The notes under the pieces were generated by a model. It did not search any database. It worked only from the letters and a program-made list of their open reading frames with translations, and was not told the DNA's origin. Source: Peptostreptococcaceae bacterium oral taxon 113 str. W5053 (lineage in GTDB: Bacteria; Bacillota; Clostridia; Tissierellales; Peptoniphilaceae). Taken from it: a stretch of DNA of 7,371 nt. Position numbers and translations under genes: made by a program. This document shows positions 7,189 to 7,371 of this stretch, in pieces. The stretch is from positions 1-7,371 of the forward strand of contig KI259843.1 of NCBI GenBank assembly GCA_000467935.1, in the 5' to 3' direction. Each line of letters opens with the position of its first letter. Position 1 is the first letter of the stretch.

Positions 7189-7230
7189 AATACTGAATCT
7201 ATATTTAATAATAAATCAAAATTCAATATT
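7189..7230. promoter_or_regulatory. Second operator-like pair of half-sites in the tetR promoter
   Basis: On the plus strand AATACTGAAT (7189-7198) and ATTCAATATT (7221-7230) are inverted half-sites matching those of the 26-bp palindrome at 9 and 10 of 10 positions. Their centres lie 32 bp apart, about three helical turns, compared with 14 bp in the palindrome. One half fills the -35/-10 spacer and the other lies near the expected transcription start, well placed for autorepression. Confidence 0.5.
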
Positions 7231-7236
7231 TGTCAA
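7208..7236 (-). promoter_or_regulatory. Strong sigma-A type promoter for tetR
   Basis: On the minus strand a perfect TTGACA (7236-7231) is followed after 17 bp by TATTAT (7213-7208), one change from consensus. Transcription should start near 7201, giving a leader of about 33 bases before the tetR ATG. The -35 box overlaps the stop codon of the upstream gene (TGA, 7235-7233). Confidence 0.75.
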
Positions 7237-7371
7237 GTTAACTTTGTTTCCATATTTTTATACTCGCTTACCGGTATCCCTGTTCTTTTCAAAACCTTTA
7301 ACTTATCCTGTTTTTTCTCCTCTCTCCTTGCCTTATATCTTTCCTCATATTCTTTTTGCTTGCCGTTTGCT
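7233..7371 (-). CDS. 3' end of an unrecognised charged protein (partial)
   Basis: An open minus-strand frame runs in from the right edge (first full codon at 7370) and gives 45 C-terminal residues ending ...RTGIPVSEYKNMETKLT before TGA (7235-7233). The first part is very rich in Lys, Arg and Glu (for example QKEYEERYKARREEKKQDK) and is probably helical or coiled coil. A short motif, KRTGIPVSEYK, follows. The other two frames do not support a better gene. Such tails occur in DNA-binding and mobilisation proteins, but I do not recognise the family. No terminator separates it from tetR, so read-through into the regulator is possible. Confidence 0.6.
   Translation of the reverse strand, partial: ANGKQKEYEERYKARREEKKQDKLKVLKRTGIPVSEYKNMETKLT

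Noticed and set aside
1..7371. CRISPR array, tRNA, rRNA, insertion sequence or att site
   Set aside because: I saw no regularly spaced repeats, no tRNA-like cloverleaf arms, no transposase or integrase motifs and no paired direct repeats flanking the block.

Overview
The window is AT-rich, with short intergenic gaps, strong Shine-Dalgarno (SD) sequences of the AGGAGGTGA type and every convincing gene on the minus strand. This suggests a low-GC Firmicute (Clostridia or Streptococcus/Enterococcus type). I cannot name the genus. The gene set resembles cargo of integrative elements, but no integrase, relaxase, att site or insertion sequence is visible, so that setting is inference.

Layout in transcription order (right to left). 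At 7371-7233 is the 3' end of an unrecognised, highly charged gene. Its stop codon overlaps the -35 box of a strong promoter (7236-7208) for a TetR-family regulator (7168-6596). A 103-bp gap follows, holding a hairpin and a perfect 26-bp palindrome (6518-6543) that overlaps a candidate promoter. Five tightly packed genes come next. Two are half-transporters with an exporter-type fold (6492-4753 and 4760-3051, overlapping by 8 bp). The other three form a complete energy-coupling factor (ECF) transporter: a fused double ATPase (3048-1579), a transmembrane T component (about 1573-875) and a substrate-binding S component of the Trep_Strep/MptD type (845-237). The last 236 bp carry no clear gene. 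They hold nested inverted repeats, a T6 run, a well-placed SD in front of a 19-codon ORF, and a terminal hairpin, which looks like a leader/attenuator or a composite terminator.

How the parts may work together: the paired ABC proteins have the architecture of exporter-fold transporters such as YbtPQ and IrtAB, which import metal-siderophore complexes, as well as of ordinary drug exporters. Joined in one operon to an ECF importer with an orphan S component, the most attractive reading is a two-module uptake system, possibly for a metallophore and its metal or a related small molecule. It appears to be repressed by the local TetR protein, because the half-sites of the 26-bp palindrome recur around the tetR promoter. 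The substrate cannot be read from the sequence, and a drug or peptide efflux role for the pair remains open.
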